From Streptomyces iranensis (GTDB taxonomy: Bacteria; Actinomycetota; Actinomycetes; Streptomycetales; Streptomycetaceae), in contig NZ_JAGGLR010000007.1 in NCBI RefSeq assembly GCF_017874715.1, forward strand, positions 1 to 64,000: a stretch of DNA of 64,000 nucleotides, given 5' to 3'. Shown here piece by piece: positions 1-10,392 of the stretch. Made by a program: the position numbers and the translations under genes. The notes under the pieces were generated by a model that saw only the letters and a list, made by a program, of their open reading frames with translations, did no database searches and had not been told where the DNA came from. Each line of letters starts with the position of its first letter. Positions within the stretch are counted from its first letter, which is position 1.

Positions 1-3000
1 TCACCCACACCATCACCGCCTGCCAACAAAAAGGCCACCGCGCCCGACTCATCGACGTGAACTACGCCTCCCACAGCGCCCAAATCGACGAAATCACACA
101 GGAGTTGAACGAACTCCTCGCCGGGGTCAAGCCGGTCCCGGGCAAGGTGGCGTTCTACTCGACCGTCACCGGAACCCGCATGGACACCAGCGCACTCGAC
201 ACCGCCTACTGGGTCAGGAACCTCCGCGAACAAGTACGCTTCGCCGACGCCGTACGAGCACTCCTCGACGACGGCCACCGCGTATTCATCGAAGCCAGCA
301 CACACCCCGTCCTCACCATCGGCATGCAGGAGAGCATCGAGGAGGCGGGGGTCGACGCGGTCACCATCCCGACCCTGCGGCGCGACCACGGTGGCGCGGC
401 CCAGCTGGCGCGGTCGGTGGCACAGGCGTTCACCGCCGGAGTCAGCGTCGACTGGACCCGCTGGTTCCGCACCGACCCCGCACCCCGCACCATCGACCTG
501 CCCACCTACGCCTTCCAGCGTGAGCGGTACTGGCTGGACGGAGAGGGCGGGCCGGGTGGCGACCCGGCCGATCTGGGGCTGACGGCCGCCGGGCATCCGC
601 TGCTCGGCGCCGCCGTGGAACTCGCCGACGGCACCACTCACGTGCTCACCGGCCGGATCTCCACGCGGTCCCATCCATGGCTCGCCGAGCATGTGGTGGC
701 GGGTACGGTGCTGGCGCCGGGCGCGATGCTGGTGGAGTGGGCGCTGCGAGCGGCCGACGAGGCCGGCTGCGGCGGTGTGGAGGAACTGGCGCTCCAAGTG
801 CCGCTGGCGCTGCCCGAGTCCGGTGGGCTGCGGGTGCAGGTGGTGGTGGGTGCCGCGGCGGAGGACGGGCGGCGTGAGGTGCGGATGTACTCGCGTCCCG
901 ACCGGCCCGACCGGCCCTACCGACCCGACCGGCCCGACCGTCCCCAACGGCCCGACGCCCCCAACGGCACAGACCACGCCCCGGCCCTCGATTCCGGCCC
1001 GGACGCGGGGTGGGTGTGTCATGCGGTGGGCGTGCTCGCGCCCGCCGCCGACGCCCCCGCACCGGTGGAGGGCCTGGGCGGGGCATGGCCGCCGCCGGGC
1101 GCGGAGCCGCTGGACGTCGGTGCCTTCTACGAGCAGGTGATGGCGGCGGGGTACGGCTACGGCCCGGCGTACCAGGGCCTGACGGCCGCGTGGCGCCAGG
1201 GCGGGGATGTCCTCGCCGAGGTGGCACTGCCCGATGCCGCGGGAGGCCGGGACGGATTCGGCATCCATCCGGTGCTGCTGGACGCGGCGCTGCATCCGTC
1301 GCTGCTGATGGACCGGCCCGAGGGCCAGGAGGACGACGGCCAGGTGTGGTTGCCGTTCGCCTGGAACGGCGTGTCACTGTGGGCCACCGAGGCGGCCACG
1401 GTACGGGTCCGGCTGTCGCGGGACGAGGAGCGGCAGTCGCTGCGGCTGACGGTGGCGGACACGGTGGGTGCGCCGGTGCTGACGGTCGACTCGCTGGTGA
1501 CCCGCCCTGCCGCGACGGACCGGTCGCGCACGGCCGCCCGTGCCGTGGACGGGCTGTTCACCCTGGACTGGACGCCGCTGCCCGCTCCGGCCACCGCACC
1601 GTCCCCCACCTCGGTGGTCGGCGACGGCGGTTGGGTGGTGCTGGGCGAGGACCGGCTGGGGCTGGCGGAGCCGGTCCGGGCGGGCACGAGCGACGCAGTG
1701 GCATGCCATCCGGACCTGGAGGCGCTGATCGCGGCCGTCGACGCGGGCGAGCCCGCCCCTGCCGTCGTCCTGGCCCATCCGTACGCCGCCGAGGGCGGCC
1801 ACGGGGACGGACTGGAGGCGGACGGACTGGAGGCGACCGAGGAGCTGCTGGGGCTGGTGCAGTCCTGGCTGCGGCGCCCGGCGCTGGCCGACACGCGGCT
1901 GGTGGTCGTCACACGGGGCGCGGTGGCGGCGGCCCGTCCCCGCAAGGACACCGATGACACCGATAGCGCCGATCGCGCCGACGACACCGACGCCACCGCA
2001 CTGGATCCGTCCGGTGCCGGGGCGTGGGGGCTGATCCGCAGCGCCCAGTCGGAGAACCCGGGCCGGTTTGTGCTGCTCGACCTCGCTGAGGGCCGCGAGG
2101 GCCGCGAGGACCGCGAAGGACTCGTGGAGGCCGTGGTGCGCGCGATCGAGGCGCATGAGCCCCAGATGGCGCTGCGGGACGGACGGGTGCTGGTGCCCCG
2201 GATGGTCCGCGCGACGGTCGCGACCGGCCCGGCCATCGACGGCCAGGACGAGGAGGAGACCGCCGGGCTCGACACCGAGGGCACCGTGCTGATCACGGGT
2301 GGCACCGGCACCCTGGGCGCTCTGGTCGCCGAACACCTGGTGCGCGCATGGGGCGTCAGGCATCTGCTGCTGGTGAGCCGGAGCGGCCCGGAGGCCATCG
2401 GCGCAGATGAACTCACCGATCGGCTGACCGAGTTGGGGGCGCGGGTACACATCACCGCGGCCGATGTCACCGACCCGGACGCGGTGGCCGATCTGGTGGC
2501 CGGGGTCGATCCCGCGCATCCGCTGACCGGTGTGGTCCACGCGGCCGGGGTGCTGGACGACGCCGTCCTCACCACCCAGACCCCGGAGCGGCTGGCCCGG
2601 GTGTGGCGTCCGAAGGCCACGGCCGCGGCCCATCTGCACGCCGCGACCGCGGAACTGCCGCTGTCCCTGTTCGTGATGTTCTCCTCCACGGCGGGCACGC
2701 TGGGCGCCTCCGGGCAATCCAACTACGCTGCGGCGAACGCCTATTGCGACGCGCTGGCCGCCCGCCGCCGCGCCCTCGGCCTGCCGGGGCTTTCCGTGGC
2801 GTGGGGCCTGTGGGCCGACGCCAGCGCGATGACCGGGCATCTGGCGGAGACGGACCGGGCCAGGATGAGCCGGTCGGGTATCGGAGCGATGTCCAGCGAG
2901 CGGGCGCTGGGGCTCCTGGACGCCGCCGTGCGCCACGGCCACCACCATCTGATCGCCATCGACCTGGACGTACGGGCGCTGGCGGGCCGGCCGGCGCTCA

Positions 3001-3635
3001 CCCTGCCCGCTCCCCTGCGGGCGCTCACCGGTGGCGGTACGGCCCGGCGCACCGCGGCCACGGCCCGGCCGCACACCGACTGGGCCGGTCATCTGGCCGC
3101 GCTGCCGCTGGAGGAGCAGCGCCGTACGCTGCTCAATCTGGTCCTCACCCATGCCGCGGCGGCGCTGGGCCACTCCGACCCGGGGCGGATCCAGACCGAG
3201 CGCGGCTTCCTGGAGCTCGGCTTCGACTCGCTCACCGCGATCGAGCTGCGCAACAGGCTGACGGCCGTGACCGGGCTGCGGCTGGCCACCACCCTCATTT
3301 TCGACCACCCGAATCCGGCCGCGCTCGCCGTCCATCTGCATGCGGAATTGGCGCCCGAGGACGTGGATCCGCTCGCCCCGATGCTGGGCGAAATCGACAG
3401 GCTGGAAAGCGCGCTGCTTTCCGTCGCCCAGGACGGGGCGGCACATGAGGCGCTGTTGAAACGCCTTCAGTCCACGCTGTCGAAACTGGGCGCCTTGCAC
3501 GGCGGTGGGACGGAGGAAGGCCAGGCGGCCGGCCGTATTCGGGACGCCACGGCCGACGAGATCTTCCAGTTCATCGACCAGGACCTGGGCCGAAGCGAAA
3601 GCGACGGAGAGCATGCACATGGGGGCACACGGTGA
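1..3635 (+). CDS. Modular type I PKS, terminal module (partial: AT end-DH-KR-ACP)
   Basis: This is the C-terminal 1,210 residues of a PKS subunit, open in frame from base 3; its KS and most of its AT lie left of the window. In order: AT tail (residues about 1-178) with YASH, the methylmalonyl-CoA signature; DH (about 197-500) with intact HxxxGxxxxP and [13 protein letters not shown] (about 760-945) with GGTGTLG, catalytic Ser/Tyr/Asn and the LDD motif of B-type reductases; ACP (about 1040-1110) with [11 protein letters not shown]; and a C-terminal docking region ending in FIDQDLG. There is no ER and no thioesterase domain. The stop overlaps the next gene (GTGA), so it is translationally coupled to polyether tailoring genes. 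By inference it is the last extension module (nigericin module 14), leaving a 2-methyl-2,3-enoyl thioester. Seven RPD-like triplets expand a DH loop. Confidence 0.95.
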   Translation, partial: THTITACQQKGHRARLIDVNYASHSAQIDEITQELNELLAGVKPVPGKVAFYSTVTGTRMDTSALDTAYWVRNLREQVRFADAVRALLDDGHRVFIEASTHPVLTIGMQESIEEAGVDAVTIPTLRRDHGGAAQLARSVAQAFTAGVSVDWTRWFRTDPAPRTIDLPTYAFQRERYWLDGEGGPGGDPADLGLTAAGHPLLGAAVELADGTTHVLTGRISTRSHPWLAEHVVAGTVLAPGAMLVEWALRAADEAGCGGVEELALQVPLALPESGGLRVQVVVGAAAEDGRREVRMYSRPDRPDRPYRPDRPDRPQRPDAPNGTDHAPALDSGPDAGWVCHAVGVLAPAADAPAPVEGLGGAWPPPGAEPLDVGAFYEQVMAAGYGYGPAYQGLTAAWRQGGDVLAEVALPDAAGGRDGFGIHPVLLDAALHPSLLMDRPEGQEDDGQVWLPFAWNGVSLWATEAATVRVRLSRDEERQSLRLTVADTVGAPVLTVDSLVTRPAATDRSRTAARAVDGLFTLDWTPLPAPATAPSPTSVVGDGGWVVLGEDRLGLAEPVRAGTSDAVACHPDLEALIAAVDAGEPAPAVVLAHPYAAEGGHGDGLEADGLEATEELLGLVQSWLRRPALADTRLVVVTRGAVAAARPRKDTDDTDSADRADDTDATALDPSGAGAWGLIRSAQSENPGRFVLLDLAEGREGREDREGLVEAVVRAIEAHEPQMALRDGRVLVPRMVRATVATGPAIDGQDEEETAGLDTEGTVLITGGTGTLGALVAEHLVRAWGVRHLLLVSRSGPEAIGADELTDRLTELGARVHITAADVTDPDAVADLVAGVDPAHPLTGVVHAAGVLDDAVLTTQTPERLARVWRPKATAAAHLHAATAELPLSLFVMFSSTAGTLGASGQSNYAAANAYCDALAARRRALGLPGLSVAWGLWADASAMTGHLAETDRARMSRSGIGAMSSERALGLLDAAVRHGHHHLIAIDLDVRALAGRPALTLPAPLRALTGGGTARRTAATARPHTDWAGHLAALPLEEQRRTLLNLVLTHAAAALGHSDPGRIQTERGFLELGFDSLTAIELRNRLTAVTGLRLATTLIFDHPNPAALAVHLHAELAPEDVDPLAPMLGEIDRLESALLSVAQDGAAHEALLKRLQSTLSKLGALHGGGTEEGQAAGRIRDATADEIFQFIDQDLGRSESDGEHAHGGTR
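894..956 (+). repeat. In-frame 9-bp repeat coding for (Arg-Pro-Asp)7 in a DH domain
   Basis: Seven consecutive 9-base units encode [21 protein letters not shown]. They directly extend the SRPDR sequence that other DH domains in this window have once at the same loop. The length is a multiple of three and the frame is kept, so this looks like slippage expansion of a surface loop. Confidence 0.9.
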
Positions 3636-4069
3636 TTGATGAGCGAAGCCGGAAGAAGCTCATTCTCGAGCACAGCCGCCGGATGAACGCCGCGGATATC
3701 GACGGGCTTCTCGAACTCTACGCGCACGAGGTCACGTTCGAGGATCCGGTCGGATCGGGGCGCAGGACCGGACGGGACGCCCTCCGTGCGCATTTCGAGG
3801 AGCTCGCCGCGGCGGGTATCACCGAGATTCCCGGTGAGCCGGTCGCGGGGCAGGACGGGGTGCATGTCCTGGTGCCGGTGACGGCCACCATGGACTATCT
3901 GCCCAAAGGCCCCGGCTTCACCGAGCGCGGCTGGCTGGCGGCTCCGGACGCCCCGGAGAACTCCCGCATCACCTGGGAGTACGTCCTGATGATGCGCGCG
4001 GGGGCCGGTGGCCTCATTCAGGAACTGCAGATGTTCTGGGGGAGGTCGGACATTGGTATCGCCGACTGA
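3632..4069 (+). CDS. Polyether epoxide hydrolase/cyclase, MonB/Lsd19-type (SnoaL/KSI fold)
   Basis: This 145-residue protein has the NTF2/ketosteroid-isomerase fold used by polyether epoxide hydrolases (MonBI/MonBII, the two halves of Lsd19, SalBI). The sequence motif FEDPVG places an Asp at residue 38 and ITEIPGEP places a Glu at residue 65, matching the numbering of the Asp/Glu catalytic pair I recall for Lsd19. The family opens polyepoxide intermediates with internal hydroxyls to build tetrahydrofuran and tetrahydropyran rings. The start is GTG at 3632, overlapping the PKS stop at 3633-3635, with a G-rich ribosome site just upstream. A second homologue follows at 4105 and the epoxidase at 4608. 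Which ring each one forms cannot be read from sequence; one could be a pyran synthase, as SalBIII is in salinomycin. Confidence 0.88.
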   Translation: MIDERSRKKLILEHSRRMNAADIDGLLELYAHEVTFEDPVGSGRRTGRDALRAHFEELAAAGITEIPGEPVAGQDGVHVLVPVTATMDYLPKGPGFTERGWLAAPDAPENSRITWEYVLMMRAGAGGLIQELQMFWGRSDIGIAD

Positions 4070-4104
4070 TCCCCCACGACCCCGGCACCGCACAGGAGGC
4101 GTTC

Positions 4105-4581
4105 ATGGCCGATGAGGCGACCCTCAAGAGGATGGCTCTGGAATACGCGCGGCGCATGAACGAGGGTGATGTCGCGGCCGTATTGGAGCTGTTCTCGGAC
4201 GACATCGTCTTCGAGGACCCAGTCGGCGCGCCCCCGCTCATCGGAAAGGACGCCCTTCGCGGACACATCGCCTGGTCCATCGAATGCCAGGTGCACGAGA
4301 CCCCGGGCCGTCCGGTCACTTCCATGGACGGCCGCAGGGTGGCGGTGCCGACCACGGTCACGGTGTACGCGCCGACCAAACTCACCTTCAGCATCATCGG
4401 CGTGATCGAACTCGGTGATGACGGTCTGGTCCATCACGCCCAGGCGTTCTGGGGCATCACGGATACGAAAGTGGGCGACGGCCCCGAACTCACCGGTGTC
4501 GCGCATTTCATGGCGGTCACCCAGAACCTCGCCAAGATGGTCCAGGCCAAGGGCAGCCCCAGTCCGACGGGAAAGCCGTAA
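4105..4581 (+). CDS. Second polyether epoxide hydrolase/cyclase, MonB/Lsd19-type
   Basis: This 158-residue protein is a paralogue of the preceding one and has the same SnoaL/KSI fold. It also has FEDPVG with Asp38 and a Glu at residue 65 (QVHETPGRP), so both carry the epoxide-opening pair. An AGGAGG ribosome site lies 8 bases before the ATG. Its C-terminus is about 13 residues longer than its neighbour and ends in a Lys/Ser/Pro-rich tail. Paired KSI-fold proteins, as MonBI and MonBII or as the fused Lsd19, are a hallmark of polyether clusters and act in sequence or together on the polyepoxide. The gene lies between the first cyclase and the epoxidase in one plus-strand operon. Confidence 0.88.
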   Translation: MADEATLKRMALEYARRMNEGDVAAVLELFSDDIVFEDPVGAPPLIGKDALRGHIAWSIECQVHETPGRPVTSMDGRRVAVPTTVTVYAPTKLTFSIIGVIELGDDGLVHHAQAFWGITDTKVGDGPELTGVAHFMAVTQNLAKMVQAKGSPSPTGKP

Positions 4582-4607
4582 GCGGTGAAGGGAGGGGAGC
4601 GAAAACC

Positions 4608-6038
4608 ATGACCGAACCCACACACGGAATCGTTCTGGGCGGGGGCTGGGCGGGAATGCTGGCCGCCCATGTGCTGGCCCGCCATCTGGAACGTGTCACC
4701 GTCGTGGAGCGCGATGTGCTGCCGGACGGCCCCCGGCACCGCAAGGGATCGCCGCAGGGACGCCATGTCCATGTGTTGTGGTCCAGCGGTGCGCGCATCG
4801 TGGACACGCTGCTGCCGGGCATGATCGACCAACTGCTCGACGCGGGCGCCCGCCGGATCGGATTCCATCAGGATCTGGTGACCTTGACTTCCCACGGCTG
4901 GCAGCACCGCTTTCCGCCGCGGCAGTACGCCCTGATGTGCACCCGTCCGTTCCTGGACTGGAAGGTCCGCGACCGCGTACTCGCCACCGGGCGGATCACC
5001 GTGCGCCGGCGCACCGAGATCCTCGATCTGGTCGGCGACGCCAAACGGGTCACCGGGGTCCGGGTGCGCGACGTGGACACCGGGGCGGGCGAAACCCTGG
5101 AGGCCGATCTGGTGGTCGACGCCTCCGGGCGAGGTTCCCGGCTCCGGCACTGGCTGTCGGCGCTGGAGGTGCCGCCGCTGGAGGAGGACATCGTCGACGC
5201 GGGCATCGCCTACGCCACCCGTGTGTACCAGGGCCCGCCGGGCGCCGCGGCCGGATTCCCCGCCGTCAACGTGGCCGCCGACCACCGGCTGCGCGAGCCG
5301 GGCCGGTTCGGGGTGGTGTATCCGCAGGAGGACGGCACCTGGATGGTGACCCTGTCGTGCACCCGGGGCGCCGGACTGCCCACCCGTGACGACGAGTTCC
5401 TGCCCTACGCGCGGACACTGCGTCATCCGCTGGTCGCCGATCTCATCGCGCTCGCCAAGCCGCTGACCTCGGTGGCCGTCTCGCGGGTCGGTGCCAACCG
5501 GCGGCTGTATCCGGAGCGCCTGGACATCTGGCCGGAGGGGCTGCTGGTGCTCGGGGACGCGCTGGCCGCGTTCAACCCGATCTACGGCCATGGCATGAGC
5601 TCGGCGGCTCGCGCGGCCGCCGCACTGGACACCGAGCTCCAGCGGTCCGGGATCGCCGGGGGAACGACGCACCGGGCCCAGCAGGCGATCAGCGCCACCG
5701 TGGACGACCCCTGGATCATGGCCGCGTCCAAGGACGTGGAGTACGTCAACTGCCGGATGAACACGACGGATTCACGGCTGACGGGCGGGGCCGTGGCGCG
5801 GCAGCGCTTCTCCGATCTGATCGCCGACCGGTCGATTCGGTCCTCGGCGGTGTGTGACGTGGTGACCGACGTCATCAGCCTCACCGCCCCGCAGGCCGAG
5901 CTGGCGTCCAGCCGCTTCCTGTCGCTGATGCAGAAGGACCGGGTCCTCCCGGAGCTCACCGAGCCGCCGCTGACCGCCGATGAGCTCGCGCTGGTGGGTC
6001 TGAGCCCGCGCAGCGCAGTGGGTGCGGGCGGCTCATGA
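4608..6038 (+). CDS. nigCI: FAD-dependent polyene epoxidase, MonCI-type
   Basis: This 476-residue class A flavin monooxygenase has the dinucleotide-binding GGGWAG motif at residues about 9-14, an internal DASGRGSR motif at about 171-178, and the FAD-ribityl GD motif [17 protein letters not shown] at about 313. In monensin, lasalocid and nigericin pathways this enzyme family epoxidises the E-alkenes of the linear polyketide, here predicted to be three (C24/25, C20/21, C16/17). There is no signal peptide or membrane segment. A GGAGGGG ribosome site precedes the ATG. Its stop overlaps the start of the KSX gene (ATGA), which supports action on a chain held by KSX/ACPX. The symbol is given by analogy with the nigericin cluster; the family assignment is firm, the exact product is inferred. 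Confidence 0.88.
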   Translation: MTEPTHGIVLGGGWAGMLAAHVLARHLERVTVVERDVLPDGPRHRKGSPQGRHVHVLWSSGARIVDTLLPGMIDQLLDAGARRIGFHQDLVTLTSHGWQHRFPPRQYALMCTRPFLDWKVRDRVLATGRITVRRRTEILDLVGDAKRVTGVRVRDVDTGAGETLEADLVVDASGRGSRLRHWLSALEVPPLEEDIVDAGIAYATRVYQGPPGAAAGFPAVNVAADHRLREPGRFGVVYPQEDGTWMVTLSCTRGAGLPTRDDEFLPYARTLRHPLVADLIALAKPLTSVAVSRVGANRRLYPERLDIWPEGLLVLGDALAAFNPIYGHGMSSAARAAAALDTELQRSGIAGGTTHRAQQAISATVDDPWIMAASKDVEYVNCRMNTTDSRLTGGAVARQRFSDLIADRSIRSSAVCDVVTDVISLTAPQAELASSRFLSLMQKDRVLPELTEPPLTADELALVGLSPRSAVGAGGS

Positions 6039-9000
6039 GCACCGAGGAAAAGCTCGTCGACTATCTCAAGTGGACCACCGCCGAGCTCCATGAGACCCGG
6101 CAGCGGCTGCGGGAGGTCCAGGAGGAGCTGGAGGAGCCGATCGCCATCGTGGGCATGGCCTGCCGGTTCCCCGGCGGTGTGCGCACCCCGGCCCAGCTGT
6201 GGGACCTGGTGGCCGACGGGCGGGACGCCGTCTCCAGCTTCCCCACCGACCGGGGCTGGGACCTGGAGAACCTCTACCACCCCGATCCGGAAAACCACGG
6301 CACCTCGTATGTGCGGGCCGGCGGTTTCATCTATGACGCGGCCGACTTCGACGCCGAGTTCTTCGACATCGGCGCCCGGGAGGCGGCGGCCATCGAACCG
6401 CAGCAGCGGATGCTGCTGGAGCTGGCGTGGGAGGCGACGGAGAGCGCGGGCATCGATCCGCACACCCTGCGGGGCAGCCGGACCGGTGTCTACACGGGGG
6501 TGATGTACCACGACTACGCCTCGCGTCTGGACGAGATCCCCGAGGGTCTGCTGGGCCATGTGGGCAACGGCAACGCGGGCAGTGTGTCCTCGGGCCGGGT
6601 GGCGTTCACCCTCGGTCTGCAGGGCGCGGCGGTCAGCCTGGACACCGCCTGTTCGTCGTCGCTGGTGGCGATGCATCTGGCGGCCGGGGCACTGAGGCGG
6701 CGCGAGTGCACGCTGGCGCTGGCCGGTGGCGCCGCCATCATGTACACCGCGAGCGTGTTCCAAGTGGCCTCCAGTCAGCGCCAGTTGTCACCCGACGTCC
6801 GGTGCCGGTCGTTCGCGGACGCCGCCGACGGCATGGTGTACGGGGAGGGCGCCGGTCTGCTGCTGCTGGAGCGGCTGTCGGACGCACGGCGCAACGGCCA
6901 TCCGGTGCTGTCCGTGATCCGCGGCTCGGCCATCAACCAGGACGGTGCCAGTACGGGCATGGCCGCGCCCAACGGCCCGGCCCAGCAGCAGCTGATCCGC
7001 GACGCCCTGGCGAACGCCCTGCTGTCCACGGGGGACGTGGACGCGGTGGAGGCGCATGGCACGGGCACCGCGTTCGGCGACTCCATCGAGCTCCAGGCGC
7101 TGCTCGCCACGTACGGACAAGACCGTCCGGACGACCGGCCGCTGCTGCTGGGATCCATCAAGTCGAACATCGGTCATACGCAGGCCGCCGCCGGCATGGC
7201 CGGTGTGATCAAGATGGTGATGGCGATGCGCCGGGGCGTACTGCCGCGTTCGCTCCACATCGACCGGCCGACCCGGCTGGTGCACTGGCGCAAGGGCGCG
7301 GTGCGGCTGCTGACCGAGCGGGTTGACTGGCCGCGGGTGGACCGGCCACGGCGGGCCGGTGTGTCCTCGTTCAGCGCCAGCGGCACCAACGCCCATGTGA
7401 TTCTCGAGGAGTTCACCGAATCGGTGGAGGGCACCGCCGACGAGGGTGGCGTCCGCGACCCGGGGGTGGTGCCGTGGGTGCTGTCCGCGCGGGGTGCGGC
7501 GGCGCTGCGCGGCCAGGCCCGTGCGCTGGCCGCATATGTGGCCGCTCCCAGGCTGTCCCCCACAGACGTCGGTTGGTCGCTGGTGACCACGCGATCGGTG
7601 TTCGACCACCGGGCGGTCGTGGTCGGCCGCGGGCCGGACGAGCTGAGGGCGGGACTGGCCGCGCTGGCGGCCGGTGAGCCGCACCCCTCGGTGGTGGGGC
7701 CCGATGTGGCCCGTACCAGCGCGGCGGCTTCGGCGGGCGGGACGGTGTTCGCCTTCGGCGGCGAGGGCGGTCATCCGCCGGGGACGGGCCGCGAGCTGTA
7801 CGACCGGTTCCCCGTCTTCGCCACGGCCTTCGACGAGGTCGGTGGGCTGCTCGGGGCGGAGGGGGAGCACGACGCGTCCTCCCGGGCCGGGCTGTTCGCC
7901 CTCTACGTGGCGCTGGCCCGGCTGCTGGCCTCGGTGGGGGTGCGGCCCGCCGCGGTGGTGGGCTGTGGGGTCGGTGAGATCGCCGCGGCCCACATCACCG
8001 GTGCTCTGGACCTCGCCGACGCCTGCCGACTGGTGGCCGCCGACGCCGGTCCGGGCCCGGTGGAGTACGAGCGGCCGCCCATGCCCTCGTTCGACGGGGC
8101 CGGTGCGGTGTGGGAGCTGGGGCCCGGGGTGATGCTGCCTTCCGCCCCGGCGGCGCTGGTGCTGGCGCCCTTCCGTGGCGAGGCCGAGGTGCGGGCGCTG
8201 ATGTGCGGCCTGGCCCGTATGCACACCATGGGCGCCACCGTGGACTGGGCCACCCTGTTCGACGGCGATCCGGCTCCCCGCGCCGTCCCACTGCCCACCT
8301 ACGCCTTTCAGCGACAGCGCTTCTGGCTGGAGAACGAGGCGCCGACGGAGGCCGTGCCCACGGTGGAGACCTGGGCGGAGGCCGAGTTCTGGGACGCCGT
8401 GGAACGTACGGACGCGGCGGCCCTGACCCGGGCGCTCGAGGTGCCCGCCGAGCGGCGGGAGGTGCTCGCGGAGATTCTGCCCGCCCTGGCCACCTGGCGG
8501 CGGCAGCGGGAGTGGCGCCACCGCATCGTCTGGAAGCCCCTCCCCGACCCGCCGACACCACGGCTGACCGGCACCTGGCTGATCGTGACGTCCGGCGACG
8601 GCGGGGACGGCGCCACGGTGGCCGCCGTGACCACCGCGCTGCGCGAACATGGCGCGGAGACCGCCATGTTCGCTCCGAACACCACGCCGCCGGACGACGC
8701 GGCGCCGGTCCGGCGGATGGCCGAGGCCACCGCCGGACGGTCGGTCGCGGGGGTGCTCTCCCTGCTGGCGCTGGAAGGCGCCCGGCCACCGGCCGGCGAC
8801 GGGCGGAGCCCGGCGCTCGCCCCGACCGTGGAGTTGTTCGAGACGCTACGGCGGGCCGGGGTCGAGGCTCCGGTGTGGCTGGCCACCCGTGGTGGCGTCA
8901 GCGTCGACGTGGGCGATCCGATGTCCCGTCCGGAGCAGGCCGGGTTCCGGGGCCTGGGCGGCGCACTGGCGATGGAGCGTCCACGCCGGTGGGGCGGGCT

Positions 9001-9928
9001 GGTCGACCTGCCGGACAGGTTCGACGACCGCGCGCGGCGGCGGCTCGCGGGCGTGCTGGCCGGGGCGTACGGCGAAGTGGAGGTGGCCGTACGAGGCGAC
9101 AGCTGCTTCACCCGGCGCCTGGTGCGCGATGTCCCCACGGCCCTCGCCACCCCCGCGCGACGGCTCCGGGGAACGGTCCTCATCACGGGTGCCGCCACCG
9201 CCCTGGGCGCCCACACCGCCCGCTGGGCGGCCGGGGACGGCGCCGAACACCTGCTGCTCATCGATACCGCGCCACCGTCCGCCGATCTGGTGGCCGAGCT
9301 CCGCGCCTCGGGCGTACGGACGTCCGTGGCCACCGTCGACGTGGCGGACCCGGAAGCGGTGGCCACGGCCGTCGCGGGAATTCCCGCGGAGTTCCCGCTG
9401 ACGGCCGTCCTGCATCTCACGGCGCCCCTGGCCGCGGAGGCGGGGCGGCTGGAGGTGGCGCGGATCGAGCGCGAGTGGGCGGCCACGGTGGCGGGCGCGG
9501 TGAACCTCTGCGCCCTCGGCAGCGACCATGAGCTGTCGGCTTTGGTGCTCGGGTGCTCGGTCGTGGGCGTCCTGCCCAGCCCGGGTCTGGGCAACCAGGC
9601 GCCGGCGCACGCCTATCTGGGCGCGCTCGCCCAGGAGTGCCGGGCTCGGGGCGTTCGGGCGACCTCGGTGTGCTGGGGCTCGATCGACGACCCCGACACG
9701 GGCGTCGGCGCCGCCAAGCAGCTGCGCGCCAACGGGCTGCCCGCGCTGCCCCAGCGCTCGGCCGCCGCTCTGCTCCGGCAGGCGGTCATGGCGGACACGG
9801 CTTCCGTGGTCATCGCGGACATCGACTGGGCCTGGATGACCGCACACGCCTCCGAGCTGGGAACACATCGGCTCTTCGATGACGTCTCCGGCCCTTCGAG
9901 CACGCCGCATACGCACCGCGGTCGGTGA
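6035..9928 (+). CDS. Stand-alone chain-transfer ketosynthase KSX (KS with vestigial AT and KR)
   Basis: This 1,297-residue protein starts with a docking helix ([14 protein letters not shown]), then a complete KS (about 35-460) with DTACSSS (Cys206), EAHGTGT and [11 protein letters not shown]. The rest is a decayed module. The AT (about 565-765) reads GCGVGE where GHSxGE is expected, so the nucleophilic Ser is gone, and about 150 residues including the specificity motif are missing. The KR (about 1045 onward) has GAATALG for GGTGxLG, and Gln and His where the catalytic Tyr and Asn should be. There is no ACP. It corresponds to MonAIX of monensin and the CR protein of nanchangmycin, thought to move the finished chain from the last PKS ACP to a separate ACP for oxidative cyclisation. 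It overlaps the epoxidase stop by 4 bases. Confidence 0.87.
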   Translation: MSTEEKLVDYLKWTTAELHETRQRLREVQEELEEPIAIVGMACRFPGGVRTPAQLWDLVADGRDAVSSFPTDRGWDLENLYHPDPENHGTSYVRAGGFIYDAADFDAEFFDIGAREAAAIEPQQRMLLELAWEATESAGIDPHTLRGSRTGVYTGVMYHDYASRLDEIPEGLLGHVGNGNAGSVSSGRVAFTLGLQGAAVSLDTACSSSLVAMHLAAGALRRRECTLALAGGAAIMYTASVFQVASSQRQLSPDVRCRSFADAADGMVYGEGAGLLLLERLSDARRNGHPVLSVIRGSAINQDGASTGMAAPNGPAQQQLIRDALANALLSTGDVDAVEAHGTGTAFGDSIELQALLATYGQDRPDDRPLLLGSIKSNIGHTQAAAGMAGVIKMVMAMRRGVLPRSLHIDRPTRLVHWRKGAVRLLTERVDWPRVDRPRRAGVSSFSASGTNAHVILEEFTESVEGTADEGGVRDPGVVPWVLSARGAAALRGQARALAAYVAAPRLSPTDVGWSLVTTRSVFDHRAVVVGRGPDELRAGLAALAAGEPHPSVVGPDVARTSAAASAGGTVFAFGGEGGHPPGTGRELYDRFPVFATAFDEVGGLLGAEGEHDASSRAGLFALYVALARLLASVGVRPAAVVGCGVGEIAAAHITGALDLADACRLVAADAGPGPVEYERPPMPSFDGAGAVWELGPGVMLPSAPAALVLAPFRGEAEVRALMCGLARMHTMGATVDWATLFDGDPAPRAVPLPTYAFQRQRFWLENEAPTEAVPTVETWAEAEFWDAVERTDAAALTRALEVPAERREVLAEILPALATWRRQREWRHRIVWKPLPDPPTPRLTGTWLIVTSGDGGDGATVAAVTTALREHGAETAMFAPNTTPPDDAAPVRRMAEATAGRSVAGVLSLLALEGARPPAGDGRSPALAPTVELFETLRRAGVEAPVWLATRGGVSVDVGDPMSRPEQAGFRGLGGALAMERPRRWGGLVDLPDRFDDRARRRLAGVLAGAYGEVEVAVRGDSCFTRRLVRDVPTALATPARRLRGTVLITGAATALGAHTARWAAGDGAEHLLLIDTAPPSADLVAELRASGVRTSVATVDVADPEAVATAVAGIPAEFPLTAVLHLTAPLAAEAGRLEVARIEREWAATVAGAVNLCALGSDHELSALVLGCSVVGVLPSPGLGNQAPAHAYLGALAQECRARGVRATSVCWGSIDDPDTGVGAAKQLRANGLPALPQRSAAALLRQAVMADTASVVIADIDWAWMTAHASELGTHRLFDDVSGPSSTPHTHRGR

Positions 9929-9964
9929 CCGACGCCGACCGGCCCCAACCAGGCGGGAGTACCC

Positions 9965-10375
9965 ATGAACACACACACCAAAGTCAACGACCACACCCCC
10001 GGCGACGGCACCGAAGCTCAAGGAGACGGATCAGCGATGCAGACGGAGAAGAGCGAGACCGCACTCGACGGGGCGGCGCTGCACCAGGCGCTCGCCATCG
10101 CCACGGCCGAGGAGCGCGAGGACATCATGCGGGAGACCGTACGGACACAGCTGGCCGACATCCTGGCACCCACCGTGGTGGAAGACGACAGCAACTTCCT
10201 GGAGAACGGGCTCACTTCGCTGACCGCTCTCGAACTCACCCGCAATCTGATGACGCTCACCGACGTGGAGATCCCCCTCGTCGCCATCCTGGAGTACCCC
10301 ACCCCCGCCCAGCTCGGCCACTACCTGGCCGAGGCGTACGCCGCGGTGAACTCCGGTGACGGCGCCACGGCCTAG
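9965..10375 (+). CDS. Discrete acyl carrier protein ACPX
   Basis: This 136-residue protein is a single ACP domain (about residues 45-125). The phosphopantetheine site ENGLTSLTALEL has Ser where PKS ACPs have LGFDS. It is the expected partner of KSX and would hold the polyketide during epoxidation and ring formation, as MonAX and its counterparts are proposed to do. Two starts are possible: ATG 9965 with GGGAG 5 bases upstream, or ATG 10037 with AGGAG 11 bases upstream. The 24 residues between them are low complexity (Thr/Gly/Asp-rich) and outside the fold. It is the last gene of the plus-strand operon, followed by a strong terminator. Confidence 0.85.
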   Translation: MNTHTKVNDHTPGDGTEAQGDGSAMQTEKSETALDGAALHQALAIATAEEREDIMRETVRTQLADILAPTVVEDDSNFLENGLTSLTALELTRNLMTLTDVEIPLVAILEYPTPAQLGHYLAEAYAAVNSGDGATA

Positions 10376-10392
10376 TCCGGCCCGCGGGGCAC

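Noticed and set aside
7735..9910. KSX as a pseudogene or frameshifted module
   Set aside because: The frame is open over 1,297 residues, the KS is intact, and the same kind of decayed AT/KR tail is expected of KSX proteins.
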